Of a stretch of 64,000 bases of DNA, positions 1 to 11,915 are shown in pieces. The translations under genes and the position numbers were made by a program. Origin of the DNA: Lophium mytilinum (Eukaryota; Ascomycota; Dothideomycetes; Mytilinidiales; Mytilinidiaceae). The stretch spans positions 930,001 to 994,000 of the forward strand of contig MU004197.1 in the NCBI GenBank assembly GCA_010093605.1, written 5' to 3'. Numbering within the stretch: position 1 is the first letter of the stretch; each line of letters starts with the position of its first letter. The notes beneath the pieces are model-generated. The model was not told the origin of the DNA. It searched no databases and worked only from the letters and a program-made list of their open reading frames with translations.

Positions 1-1409
1 GAGTATGAACACTCTTATTATGTACCTGTCCAAATGCTGACTATTTACAGAGAACAAAGCCACCGGTACGGATAGCTTTTGGAAATACGACATATTGCTG
101 TAGTGTGCTGATTTTCCCCGCAGAATACCATCTCGGTCTTCTCAAAGGGTTCGTCCAACGTGATCATAAATCCCATCTTAAAGAGCTTCATGCCAACTGC
201 CATACAGTAAACTTGCTCGACTACGAGCGCAGCTTCTCGAGCCTGCCCCTGGTGCGGGCGCCAGTGCTGGAACAGGCTTCGACGTGAGCAAAAGCGGCGA
301 CGCACGCATTGCCCTCGTAGGCTTTCCATCCGTCGGCAAGTCGACTTTCTTGTCCAAGATCACGAAGACCAAGAGCGAAGTAGCTGCGTATTCTTTCACC
401 ACTCTGACCGCCATCCCCGGTGTGCTCGAGTATGGAGGGGCCGAGATTCAAGTTCTCGATCTTCCAGGTATCATTGAGGGCGCGGCCGAAGGCAAGGGAC
501 GAGGTCGGCAGGTCATTTCTGCGGCGAAGACGAGTGATCTCATTCTCATGATTCTGGATGCTACGAAGAGGGCCGAGCAGCGCAAGCTGTTGGAAGCGGA
601 ACTGCACGCTGTGGGCATCAGGCTGAACTGCGATCCCCCGTATGCAGGGTCAATTGATATGAATTATTTAAGTATACTAACAATGCATAGAAACATTTAT
701 CTAAAAGCAAAGAAAGCTGGGGGGATGAAGATTACCTTCTCGGCGCCACCTAAGTATCTCGACGAAAAGATGCTCTACAATATCCTCCGCGACTACAAGA
801 TCCTAAACTGCGAGGTCCTGGTCCGAGATGAGTACGCAACCGTTGACGACTTCATCGATGTCATCATGAAAGATCACAGGACCTATATCAAATGGTAGAC
901 TACGTTTCTCTCTCCCTACGTCCTCTTCCCCTCATCCGCAAATTCCTGCCAAGCTAACGGCGAACCATAGTCTCTACGTCTACAACAAAATCGACAGCGT
1001 CTCCCTCGACTTCCTCGACAAACTAGCACGCGAAGACCACACAGTCGTCATGAGCTGCGAGCTAGACCTCGGCATCCAAGACGTCGTCGAGCGCTGCTGG
1101 GCGGAACTCCGGCTCATCAGGGTCTACACAAAACGGTTTGTTCCCGTGAACTCTGACTCCCGTTACGTAGAATGCCTCTAACATCCCCATAGGAAAGGAA
1201 TCGACCCCGACTTCTCAGAAGCCCTCATTGTCCGCTATAACGCCACCATCGAGGACGTATGCGACCAGATTCACCGCACCATCAAAGACACCTTCAAGCA
1301 CGCACTCGTATGGGGCGCTAGCGCTCGCCACGTTCCGCAGCGCGTTGGGCTGGGCCATGTGGTTGCGGACGAGGATGTGGTGAGTATTGTGACGCGGTAC
1401 ATGGCATGA
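1..1409 (+). CDS. RBG1: DRG1/Rbg1-type GTP-binding protein, 5' end missing
   Basis: Developmentally regulated GTPase of the Obg/DRG family, which in fungi acts with translating ribosomes. Proposed exons: <1..2, 51..65, 124..148, 208..639, 691..894, 971..1135, 1193..1409, all joining in phase. The sequence shows the N-terminal [12 protein letters not shown] segment, a Gly/Ala-rich linker, a P-loop [10 protein letters not shown]3 DLPGI, G4 NKID, and a C-terminal TGS-type domain ending in [12 protein letters not shown]. The first coding exon or exons lie outside the window; only two bases of the preceding exon are present. Odd points are a 15-nt exon, a 25-nt exon, and a 51-nt intron (640..690) that is free of stops and so looks like coding sequence. 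Removing that intron restores the usual RLN..PNIYLK join. Family assignment is firm; the tiny-exon joins rest on phase and homology. Confidence 0.9.
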
Positions 1410-1616
1410 GCAGTCAGTATGTACATCGAACACAAGATACCAAAACTACCTCCAAATAAACAGCTGAGCCATTGATCAATGCGTCCTTTCTCTATATACA
1501 AGAGGACTATATGCTGTCTTACACTCCCCTGACGCCAGACTTCCCTCATAACGATCCATTCATCCTATCATCGCGCTTGTAGTAAGAACCCTCGTTACTA
1601 AACTCTCGACTCCCGA

Positions 1617-4600
1617 TCAATAATCCCTCCTCCCCTCCTCCGCTAGCTCCCCAAGCTCCCTTGCCGTCTCCGCACACTTCCCCAGCACCCTATCCGCCTG
1701 CACCAATCTGACCCTCAGCCTGCGCGCAAAATCCGGATACCGCCCCGCCTCCGTCTCCTCCCCTTCCTCCACTGCCACGAGCTGCAGGTCGCGGACAAAG
1801 TTATCCAGCTCGCGCGTGATGGCGCTGATCATGCCGTCGAAGGTCGCGCGCACGAAGCTGCGGTGGTTGCGCTCGACCATGGTAGACAGCTTGGGGAACA
1901 GGCGGCATTGCTGGATGTGCTTGCTCATTATTTCTTTGCGGCGGGCGTCGCTGCCAGGGCCTACATCGTAGAGTTAGTAAGGCTGTGTAAGGTGGGATCG
2001 GGTTGGAAAGTGAGGCTTACCGCTTTCGAGACTACAAGCTTGATACGCCGGGCGGAGGATATCGCAGGTGTAGGAGCTGTCGTGGCCGTAGAGAGCATCG
2101 TTCTCGATCTGAGAGGTTCCTTCGATCAGGTCCTCGAAGCCGGTGTCGACGATGTGGATGATGCAGTCGCGGTGTGCGGCGAAGTTGTCTAGCATGTTGC
2201 GGACCGCGTTGGGCGACGCGTCTTTGAAGGCTTCTAGGGGCTGGCAGACGGACTCGAAGACATCGTGGACAGAGTCGATGACGTCTTTTCTGCAGTCTTC
2301 GATCCATTCTTGGAAGAAGCCCCAGTTGCTTTCGAGTTGGAGGCGCATGACTCGGATGAGATCTTCGTTCCATTTGTGGGCACCCACTGCTCGGGTTTCG
2401 TGGTTGCCGTATTTGCGGCAGAAGGCGGCGAAGGCGCTGGGTTTGTACTGGATTCGGGTCAGAAATGTTGTTATCAGGTTATGAGAGGGAATGCTCACAA
2501 CGATCCATTCGCGGCTGACTTCTGTTGCAGCCTTTATCCAGTCATGACGTTGCTCCCCTGGTACATGTAAGCTACAGCCAGACTATATTCAAACATGGAT
2601 ATACTCACGTATTGGGTGGACGATGGAAGCAGCAAACTCTCTGTTCAGATTGTTCTTCGCCACCTGTATCTCTGAGGAGCCGAGCACCAGTTTCTATGCA
2701 AGGTTAGCATCTCGAAGTTAACATTCTTGATGTCTCTGACTTACCTTGGTGAGAACTTCCTCCGTCTGCTTCATCAGGTGCCTCAGGTCTTCTGCCACTT
2801 TTCCAGGCACCTGATCGGAGCCCGCTACACTCCATTGCCGTAGAGATCCTACAAGAGCAGGCGCCTCATGTTCAATGAAAGCAGCTGCAGCGATAAATTG
2901 GGCTTCTGCTGGGATGGAATGGCAATATCGGCGTAATCCTAGGATACCGCTCAACTCTAGTCTCAATTCTGCTCGGTTCTGCTCGTCGTGACGGTGCTCG
3001 AAATAGTCCTTGTTACTGACGCAGAAGATCTTCAAATCGGCCATCTGGACGTCCATGGCGTATCTATCAATCAGCTTTGTGGCGACTGAATGATTTCGCC
3101 GCTCTATAAGTAGTTTTTTGAGCCTGTTTCGTGGTTAGAATATGTAAGCCGTGTAGGAGGGTTGTAAGGATTACCCGAATTCCATTTCCTCGAGAACATC
3201 ACTGGTGATAGTCAGCAAAGCACTTGGGACATATGAACGTGCAGCATACCGATTCGCAATCTCCTCCTCGACAGAGCCAGGCAACCTACGTCGCCGACGA
3301 GCTTCACATCTTTTCAATTGCATGTGAAGGCTCTGGATCTGCTCTCTCCAAGTTCTGATTTGACGCGCAACATCAGGGGGAGCGTTCCTTTCAATCTCCC
3401 TCCCGTTGACGTTCTATATGGTCAGACGAAACTTCTTTCATGGGCTTCTCGACTTACCTCGGACTTGGTGCATACGATTCGAAGAGGGCGATGTCTACCA
3501 TTCCTTCGGATGGTGTCCAGCACCCCCTGATCCGCTAGTGCTTGACTCATGGTCGTCACCGCAAACACTTCGTGGCAGTTCCGCAGGTATCGTTCGATAG
3601 AACATACTCTGGCATGATTCAAGTCTCGAAGGCCTAATCAACTTTAGCTAGTTTCCCGCATCATCGGTTCGCGTAGCTTACTTGGAAGATCTACCAGTAC
3701 AAGACCTGTCTGCAAGAGAGGAGTGCGAAGATAAACCCTAGTTGTCTTTGTTAATTTGATAGACTGAATACGGGGTTCAATTCTCACTTACCGAATAATT
3801 CTAACAAACGGCCACAGTGAGGGAGTGGTGTCGTCTATTGAGTCTCGATTGAATTGCTCGACTCGATCAACGCATTCGTCAATGCTATTGGCGGTGCCTG
3901 ACCAGATGCGACAGTTGGCGCCACCGGGACGCGTTGAAAGGACTTTGTTCGCCCACTCTTGGAGAGTATTGAGTAACGAGGCATCTTGGTCAGTTGATGG
4001 CGCAATCAGGAGCTCTTTTGTTAGCCGCGGTTCGTTCCGGAACATGGCATGTAGCGTAGTCCACGCCTTGGTGGATTTATCCCGGATTTCGGTTTGTTCT
4101 TCGATGGTTTCGACTTCTTGAAAAGCGGGGATATAAAAGTGCCGATAGGTCCTAAGAAGCTCTTCAAGGAGTTCTTTGATCTCTTCAGAGCTCATGTAAT
4201 CAGCCTCGATTCCGAACGGTTCATCGTGGTGAGCTGATCTGAAGCGATACTCGGTCACCACACTGGTGGAGCCGCTACCATCGCCGCTCTTATTGAAGTT
4301 AGACAGGTAACGCCGTACGCAGAGAAGAGTGACCTACTGATCTTGCTAGATCGGGCCGGTCAAGAAGAGAATTGATGAGACTACTCTTTCCTGGTGAACC
4401 GTCAGCTTCCAGTTTCACGTCATTTCAAGAAGGCTCGAATACACACCAACACCTGAGTCTCCCACGAGCCCGACAGTTCTCGTTCGAGGTGGTTCAAACT
4501 CGCTTAGGGCTTGTGCCTGCTGACGTAGGGCGTACAGATCAGTGCCAGCCTGATGTGCTGCAGTACAACCCCAAATAGCGAGGGATATTTCTCGCATCTC

Positions 4601-5029
4601 CGCCTTCGTCTCGGTCAAGGCATCCTGAAAGGGCGCCCGGAAAATTCGTTCGTCAGGCCTCTGTTCGGTGGCAATACTATACAGTAACTCGTCTCCGGGT
4701 TGCTGGGGCGGGGCCGATGGCGAAAAGAGCGGACTCTGCTCGTTCGCGGGCACCCGCAGCTGGCCGCCAAAGTGAAGACCAGCCATGCCGGCAACAACAC
4801 CAGGAAGCGAGCCATTAGATTGGGTCTCCTCGCGACCCGAGTCGTAGTCTGGGGTCAAGACGCCATCCGAGCCTGGAGAGTATTGAGGAGCGTCGTTCGG
4901 ACTTCTCGCGAAGCGAAGGCTCTTGACCGACTGCGAAGAAGCTTTCCTGACGATTCCGTTCTTTAGAGGGGGACTTGGATTGGTAATTCTCGGGGTGTTG
5001 CTTCTTGAGAGAGGGTCGCGGGTGGCCAT
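1617..5029 (-). CDS. Large P-loop GTPase, nuclear GTPase SLIP-GC-like
   Basis: Predicted 949-residue protein in 12 exons: 4447..5029, 4338..4390, 3792..4288, 3682..3737, 3458..3633, 3250..3413, 3175..3201, 2745..3123, 2609..2693, 2499..2557, 2021..2447, 1617..1960. All 11 introns (44-60 nt) are GT-AG and keep phase. A disordered Ser/Pro-rich N-terminus of about 170 residues precedes the P-loop GDSGVGKSSL, split by intron 1. Then come a VVTEYRFR segment, a helical insert, the G3 region LVLVDLPSLRD and G4-like VCTKSE. The rest is long, charged and helical with no membrane segment. The layout matches fungal dynamin-like proteins annotated as SLIP-GC-like; their function is largely unknown. G3 has Ser where Gly is usual. 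An in-frame ATG upstream at 5092 is possible, but 5029 (MATRDPLSRS) fits better. No neighbour shares its strand, so context says little. Confidence 0.85.
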
Positions 5030-6589
5030 GTTGGTAATAGGTTTCAGAATAACATATACTTCTAGGGGAAATGAAACGCTATGCTCAAGCACGCATGAGA
5101 TATGGAAATGAAAGTAGACCGAAATTTGGGGAACTGAAGAGAGAAACTAAAGGAGAAGGAGGACAGCCTGAGGAAGTTTGCAGGGAGACGGAAGGTTAAA
5201 GTGGCTTCGCGGGGATGGGTCGGGGATGGGCTAGCACGCTGATCAGAGCCAGGAGAGGTCCATGAAGACCAGGATGGTCCCCGTAGACACGTTCAGATGT
5301 GAACATCACGCCAACGGTGGAGGAGAGGCCGCTGAAGTGGCCTATGACTGTTGGTGGCGCGTAGAGCGATTGGCCGAGTGGTGTGCAGCATGGGAGTGAA
5401 GGTTGGTTGTCCTGGCGGTTATTGGGTCGCGAATCACACGACGTCCTGTGGGGGCCGACTGAGCGGTAAACGGGCGTGCCAAGGGCGCTTCCGCCGGGAG
5501 CCATACGGCCTATGGTTAGCATCGTATTTAGGCTTTCAGGAACATGTTAAGCTTCCTCACCACCAACCTCATCGTCGTCCAGTATCCGAAAGGTTAAGCT
5601 TCCGAGAGTCGCGCCGCATTGGCGCACTGCGGCTCTTCGGAGCGCTCACACTGTCGTCCATAAGTGCCGAAGGGTGCCTTGATACCAGCCCAGTTTTGGA
5701 GACGATGTTGACGAGTCTATGCGGCTGTGAAACGAGGGCATGCTCCGGACAATTGTGTTAAACATGACTGAAGCGCCAGCATGTTTGGCGGCTCTGCAAG
5801 CCACCCGAGCTGGTCATCTGCCGGCTTAACGATTGTGACAACTGCTAATGTCCTGCATAAGTGCGTCTGCACTAGTCTTGAAACATTGATAACTGCCTGC
5901 AATTTGATGAGTGTAGAAGCATTCTGTGGCTCTATACACTTCGTCCGCGGGATCTCGAATAGTCCTCGCGTAAAGACTAGCCTGTATGACCTTTTCTCAA
6001 AGTTAGAATAACACACGGAGTGCACCTGCGCGAATCTGGAGAGATTCGGTAGAACAAGGCCATGATTGAAAAGGTTAGTGGACTGTTATTTTGGAGGTGT
6101 TCTGAAAAGAATCGTAGACAGAAGGCTGCTATGTAGGGTTTGGTCCAAGCGTAAACAGGAAGTTGAAAATTGGTATACATGAAGGGTCGCTCCACTTGTA
6201 AAATCCACTTGTGTTAGACTACGCGTAAGCAATACAGGATTAATACCGATAAGAAATAGCTAAGACGGCCGCTACAAACTTCCTAGAGATTTTGAATGAC
6301 AAAGACGTAAAGGGGAGCGGGCGTGCTCGAAAGTAGAGATAGCCCTTCCAACGTCTGAGTCCACGTTTCACCATATGATGAAGATATCGAAAGACTTGAA
6401 CACAAGGATGGTAAATACTGGCTCGTATTTTGTAGAAAAGGAGGAGTCGTGACTCCAAGAAGGGTGACATCGTGAGTCATAATGAACATAAGGCAGCGAA
6501 ACACGCGTGCCTGACTTCCAAACGCCATTCGCTATGCATGGTATCAGAAACCCAAATCCTCCGACAAGCTAGTAGGAAACGCCAACTGC
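5030..6589. other. Intergenic, no gene seen
   Basis: Contains the upstream region of the SLIP-GC-like gene and the downstream region of the DUF2423 gene. Short open frames on both strands have no recognisable domains or splice context. A stretch near 5360 resembles a tRNA A box but no folded tRNA or B box follows. Confidence 0.6.
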
Positions 6590-7256
6590 TCAATTCCGAA
6601 TCCTCCTCTTTTTGACGCCACCCGTCTTGACGCCCCTCTTCAGCTGAGACTTCGAAAACGTCAACGTCGATTGGGGCTTGCCGCGGACCTTGTGCCGGTT
6701 CTGGGGCTTCTTCCGTTTTGAAGAGGCGGAGGCGGCGGGCTTCGTGGCACCATCGATCTCCATCTCTGTTCACTGGGCGTTAGCCATGACCTCAACGATC
6801 AAAAGCTAGACGCAAATCTCCCCGAATATCAAACCCGACAATATCAGAGGAAACGCCGAGAAGGGTGTAGAACATGTCTTCGTCAAACTGCGCCTTCTGC
6901 TTCTCCATGGGGCTCTCTGGGGGTGTCTCGGCGCCGTCTGAAGACAGCGAGCGCGGGAGGGACCAAGAAATGCAGGGTGACAAACCTTCTGCCTGCGGGT
7001 CCTGGGGCGCGTCAGCGTCCTTGGGCGCTGTGTTGGAGTTAGCGAGTGCTTTGAGCAGCGATTCGGACATGGAGTTGTCCATACCCTCATCTGCGTCAAT
7101 CTCCATCTCGGCTTTGGCGGGTCGTGGTTGGGACGCGAGCTCGAGGAGCTTCGCGGAGAGTCGCTCGGTGCGGGCGACTTCAACAGGGGCGAAGACGCGG
7201 GTGCGGAGCTTCTTGCGGTTCGTCTTGATGCTGCTGGAGCGGAGTCCCTTGGCCAT
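6590..7256 (-). CDS. DUF2423 family small basic protein, probably nucleolar
   Basis: Predicted 190-residue protein. Exon 1 7256..6986 encodes MAKGLRSSSIKTNRKKLR, the basic N-terminal signature of DUF2423 proteins (yeast YBL028C type, linked to ribosome assembly). A 48-nt intron (6985..6938) follows. Exon 2 is probably 6937..6812 and exon 3 is 6765..6590, ending in a second very basic stretch with KRKKPQNRHKVRGK and finishing KKRRIRN. The middle is acidic and Ala/Ser-rich. The second intron has a good CTAAC branch point and CAG acceptor, but its donor at 6811 is weak, so the residues around that junction are uncertain. The gene is divergent from the SUMO ligase gene, with about 570 bp between their start codons. 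Localisation is inferred from the family and charge. Confidence 0.8.
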
Positions 7257-7829
7257 TTTGACGTGTATGTGTTGGGGTAGCGGGATAGTGTGTGGGTAGA
7301 GGGTATGCTGGGAGTGTTGTGGTGGGCGAGAATTTCGGTGGGCGAGGCCGAATTTTGTAGGGCGGTGGCGGGATATTCCAGGGCGGTCGGGCAGAATCAC
7401 AACGGCCCCGGATTGGCTGCGTTGCTCTGGTCTCGGGCGTATTCAGTCACGCACGTCGCAGGCAGCCTGGCAATGATGCCTTTACGGTAGCTTCATGCAA
7501 AGACGCAGCTCTACGAAAGAGAGACACGGCCGTGGAACGGATCAGCTGCTGCTGTGCCCTATTCGAGCTCTGTTTTATAAAAAGGCACCTAGGTTGGAGA
7601 AGCAGGCGCATCGCTGTCCGTTATATCGCAGCCGGGCAGGAGCCACTTCGGACCACCATAAACCCCCAAAGGCTCTCCACACGTCCTCACTACCATACCC
7701 TCCATCCCGACCGTGACCCGCGCCAATCCCGCCTTCCATGTCTCTCCGCCCGCGTCGCGCCCTCCTCCTCACGCTCCTGTAGTGCGCCTTGCTCGCGCGT
7801 GAGCTGATAGCAGACAAAAACTCATCGTT
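7257..7829. promoter_or_regulatory. Shared upstream region of two divergent genes
   Basis: The 573 bp between the start codons of the DUF2423 gene and the SUMO ligase gene must hold both promoters. No canonical TATA or named operator is clear to me; CT-rich tracts lie upstream of both ATGs. Confidence 0.5.
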
Positions 7830-10090
7830 ATGGCCACGGGCGGCAACCGGGCTCTCCAGGACCAGGTCAACACCCTCTCCGCCCACATCAAGAGTTTGAT
7901 CAACGCCGATCTAAAAGAAATATGCAGAGGCGAAAACCTCGCGGTATCTGGCGTCAAGGCGGGCCTCCAGAGCCGTATCATCCAGCGTGACTACCCCTCT
8001 CCCTCCGTCCTCCTCACTTGAGCATGAAGCTAACCACTCCCTCTTCACTACAGGCTTGGAAGAGCTCGCTTCGACCGGTGATTCCCCGGGTATCGCAAGA
8101 CTGAGATATCGAGTTCAAAACCACGGCCGCGCCCCGCCCGACTCGCAACCACCTACATACCCGACAAGCGCTGTACCAGGCCTCAACATGCAAGGCCAGA
8201 ACGGGTTTGGAAGACCGCCGGGTCAGACCCAGGCTCCTCGTCCACTGTACCAAGGCATGTGCAGTTTGCACGCATACCGACACCGATGCTGACTCTCTTG
8301 TAGCGCGTATCCTCTTCAAGCAGTCTCCGTTCTATGAGATACAAGATACGCTAGCCGCGCCGATATATCTCGAAGGTGAGAATTTGCAACAAATTGGTCT
8401 AAGTCATTTGCTAATCGGCGAGTGAAGTTACGCCGAATCACAGGACCAACGCCAATGGGCAAATAACGCTCAATGACGCTACCTGCGCGCAGCTGAGAGC
8501 GGATACCAACATGCGAGTAATGATATATTGCGCCAGCGAGGGCCCTCTAGATCAATTTTCGCGGACCGAGATCAGCTTTCCTGCGCAGTTCGAGGTCAAA
8601 ATCGGCGCCGACGAGGTGAAGGCCAACTTCAAAGGTCTCAAAAATAAGGCTGGTTCGACCAGGCCAGCCGACATTACGGACCAGATCCGAAAAGTCCCGG
8701 GATATAGAAACAATGTCCAGATAACCTATGCCCTGACACAAAAGGCAAGCCCTACAGAGGTCGCTGTACTTCTTGTCTATGATTGCGTCGGCGATACTGA
8801 CGATGTTTGCAGAGATTCACCATAATCATACATTTGGTCAAGAAGCGCTCCGTTGAGGAGCTTACGAAGAAAATACAAGATAAGGGCGTCATTGCCAAGG
8901 AGACAACTATACGCGAAAGTCAGTGCAGCGTCTACCTCAATACTAGCTCATATGCACTAACATCTTCGCAGTGCAAAAGAAGGCAAACGACCCAGACATC
9001 GTACTCGGCTCTACTGTCATGTCCCTGAAAGATCCGGTGTCCACGTTGCGAATCGCCATCCCTTGTCGCAGCGCTGTCTGCAACCACAACCAGTGCTTCG
9101 ACGTATCGTCCTTCCTTCAACTTCAAGAGCAGGCCCCTACCTGGACATGTCCTCATTGCAATAAAGTCGTAGGATTCGACTCGTTGGCTGTAGATCAGTA
9201 TGCTAAAGTGTTCTTTGCCACCAATCCGGAGCTAACGAGACACAGATACTTCCAGGAAATCTTGCAATCTGTATCGGGATCCACCGATCAGGTGACAATT
9301 GAGCCCGATGGTACCTGGTCGCAAGGGGCCAACACCGAGAACCAGACCCCTAGAAATGGCACGGTGGCGAATGATGAGGATGATAGCGATGATCTGGTAG
9401 AAATATCAGATTATCGCCTCAACAACCTCAAGGTTGAAGCCGCCGGCAGTCCGCTTTCTCTCGCCCGCACACCACCAATGTCTTCACGGGAGGCCTCGAC
9501 GGCGCTCTCAGCACCGAGAAGCAGTCACAAGCGCACGTCAGACGTCATCGACCTAACGCTGAGCGATGACGATGAGCCACGACCGGCAAAGAAGGTAGCG
9601 TACCATACCCCCAGTAGCTTGCCCGATCCATCACGAAATGGATACCGGGCGCCGAGCTACAGGCCGCAGGGCTCGACGCAACCTCCTCTACCCCGTCCAC
9701 CAAATGGAGCGCCACCCTTCCGATTAGCCCACTCTCCTCCCCAACCATATACTTATCCACCTCGCCCTTCTGCACCTTCCACCAGCTATCCAAATGCAGG
9801 ATCGTATAACGACTATAGCAGCTCACCATGATCTTTTCATTCCTATTCATGTTACGAAAACTAACAATTTGTTTTCGCAGACCGCAAGGTAGACCTACGT
9901 CGAAGCCGGCCATCGACAGCGGGATTGCGCACTTCGGTGACCACGACTCGCTCGATGCCGACCGACGGCGGAGTTCAGTGTGCTTCTTTCAACATTCTCC
10001 AATTTCTCAGCGCTTCACGGCACAGTGCAGCAAGGTGTTCCGGGGACCGGGGATTATCAAGATTACGGCGTTTTCGGGCTGTATACTTGA
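7830..10090 (+). CDS. SIZ1: SIZ/PIAS-type E3 SUMO-protein ligase
   Basis: Predicted 606-residue nuclear SUMO E3. Exons: 7830..7986, 8054..8254, 8304..8375, 8428..8744, 8813..8918, 8972..9803, 9881..9936, 10011..10090; all phases agree. Order of parts: N-terminal SAP-like helix pair, PINIT domain (FKQSPFYEIQDTL through FTIIIHLVKK), the SP-RING with its Cys/His set (PCRSAVCNHNQCF ... WTCPHCNK), then a disordered tail with an acidic SUMO-interacting motif, VIDLTLSDDDE. The family ligates SUMO to nuclear substrates with Ubc9. Two introns (8255..8303 and 8745..8812) start with GC rather than GT, with good context after AAG. The end is less sure: without the last two introns the frame stops at 9831 (SYNDYSSSP). 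The spliced version is preferred because both introns have strong branch and acceptor signals and the protein then ends YQDYGVFGLYT. Confidence 0.88.
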
Positions 10091-10783
10091 GGGTTTTGAG
10101 AGGTGATGGGCCTCTAAAAGGAATGATTTCTTGGCGGGCATTATGCGGGTTTCTTTGCTTGGGGATATCCGCGGAATCTGCGACGGAGTTCTATCTCTTC
10201 GTGGATTTTCCTGCTTCCTTTACCCGAGGCAATCAATGCGGTTGCTTGCTTTGCGAGGAGGGAGGGGAGAACGGCTCGGTGGTCAATCCTGTCTCAGCTG
10301 GGCTAGTGTATGAGAAAGATAGCGGAATCGACTACCACATATTAACTCTTAAAATCGTTCACGTGTGGACCTCATTTTCTATAACGATACTATCTTTATT
10401 ACACCAATGACAGCAGACTGACGCCGTTAACTCCAGAACCCCCTCGAAGGAGCTGTAAAGTACATTAATCTCTATAGATGCACCGCATAACGGTCGGAAA
10501 TGGTATTATGTAAAAGGCGTTCGCGGTCTGAGAGAGATTGATTACAAGACCGCTATTACATCCGGCGCGCTCGCTCTCTTCGAGCGGCCAAGCCTATCCA
10601 TACAGAAGGACAGCTTTCTGTTTGACTAAGAAGTATCGTAGACTTCCTACGCGAGAGACTCGCGTATATTCGAACTAGTAAAAGAAAGCAATATGCTCCA
10701 TTGACCGCTCCAGTCGGCTCTTCTCTCGCCTATACACCACCTTGATCTATCGTTCTTTGATCTCTTGATCTTAAAACCACCGT
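10091..10783. other. Convergent intergenic region
   Basis: Holds the 3' regions of the SUMO ligase gene (+) and ERG3 (-). No further gene seen. Confidence 0.6.
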
Positions 10784-11915
10784 CTATTGCATCTTCTTCG
10801 TCTCCCCCTCTAGCGGCTCATACGTCCGATCATCCTCGCCCTCAACCTCCTTCACAATCTTCTCCATCTCCTGGCTCTGCTTCTTCCACTCAGCCTGGCA
10901 CATCTTCAGCTCCTTGCGGAACAGCTCATCGTTAGGCTTGCGGTAGCTGCCACCGAGCCGATCCCACAGCGTCGTGAACTGGCCATAGTTGTAATTAAAG
11001 TACAAATGATGCATCGTGTGGCACGCAGCGCCATTGATAATCGGCGAGTCCGCGATATACTCGCCGTCATGGATCATAACGGTCCAGATATTGATAAAGA
11101 CGAAAAGGAAGACGTAGGCGAACTTCTGCAGCGGGAACAGGAAGGGGAAGACGTGGTAGGGGACGCTCTGGCTGAAGCCGTCGACGGGGTGGAAGGCGTG
11201 CGAGGCGTAGGGGGTCGGCATGATCCATTTGTGGTGCGGCTTGTGCAGCTGCTTGTACACCAGTGGGTGGTGCAGCCCGCGGTGGATCCAGTAGATGAAC
11301 AGGTCCGTGAAGAGAATGAAGAAGGGGAATTGCAGGATGTCGTACCACGTGCCTGGCCCGGCGGAGCTGGCGTCGTACATCTTGGAGTAGCCGCGCACTT
11401 CGGCTAGGAAGATGGGCGCGGTGAGCACGGCCATGCCAGGTAGGGATTTGTTGGTCTGCCAGATTTCTTGCCGCACTTGGTGTTTGAGGTATTTAGGGTG
11501 TGCGAAGGTGGCTTTGTCGAAGACGAAGATGTAGGAGAGGGTCGCGCAGACGTAGTAGATTACTAGGCCGAAGATCCTAAGAGAGGGTTAGCTCTGGGGA
11601 GAGGCAATTGGGTGAGGGGGTGGTTTGGGGGGAGGGAGGCGTATACCAGGTGATGATGAACAGACTGAGCAGCTGTCGCCGCCAGTCGTCTCTGGGTAAT
11701 TCACTCATGTAGGCGTATTTTCCAGGCGTGAAGGAGAGGTACTCGCTCGCGGGCTCATACTGCCAGACCGCCGCTGGGATTCCAGTCGCGGCTTCGCGGA
11801 TGCTGGAGAGAGTCGCGTTGCCCTTGAGGCCGGAGAAGGCGGATGAGGCCGGGAACACAGTGGCGTATATGGGGTCGAATAAGAAGGTGTCGAACAACTC
11901 AAGGACGAGATCCAT
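10784..11915 (-). CDS. ERG3: Delta7-sterol C5(6)-desaturase (ERG3 type)
   Basis: Predicted 353-residue ER membrane di-iron enzyme of the fatty-acid hydroxylase superfamily. It introduces the C5-C6 double bond late in ergosterol synthesis. Exon 1 is 11915..11647, exon 2 is 11576..10784, with a 70-nt intron. Hydrophobic segments lie around residues 80-110, 150-180 and 240-260. The three His clusters are visible: HRGLHH, HKPHHK and HTMHH, in the correct order and spacing, and the sequence is full length for the family. The C-terminus is charged and lacks an obvious KDEL-type signal. The ATG at 11915 gives the N-terminus [11 protein letters not shown]; an upstream in-frame ATG would add a low-complexity leader and is less likely. 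A second ERG3 paralogue in the genome cannot be excluded from this window. Confidence 0.93.

Noticed and set aside
5350-5450. tRNA-like word ttggccgagtggt
   Set aside because: Resembles an A box, but no B box, acceptor stem or complete cloverleaf can be formed.
11006-11407. 133-codon plus-strand frame opposite ERG3
   Set aside because: Antisense shadow of the conserved desaturase coding sequence.
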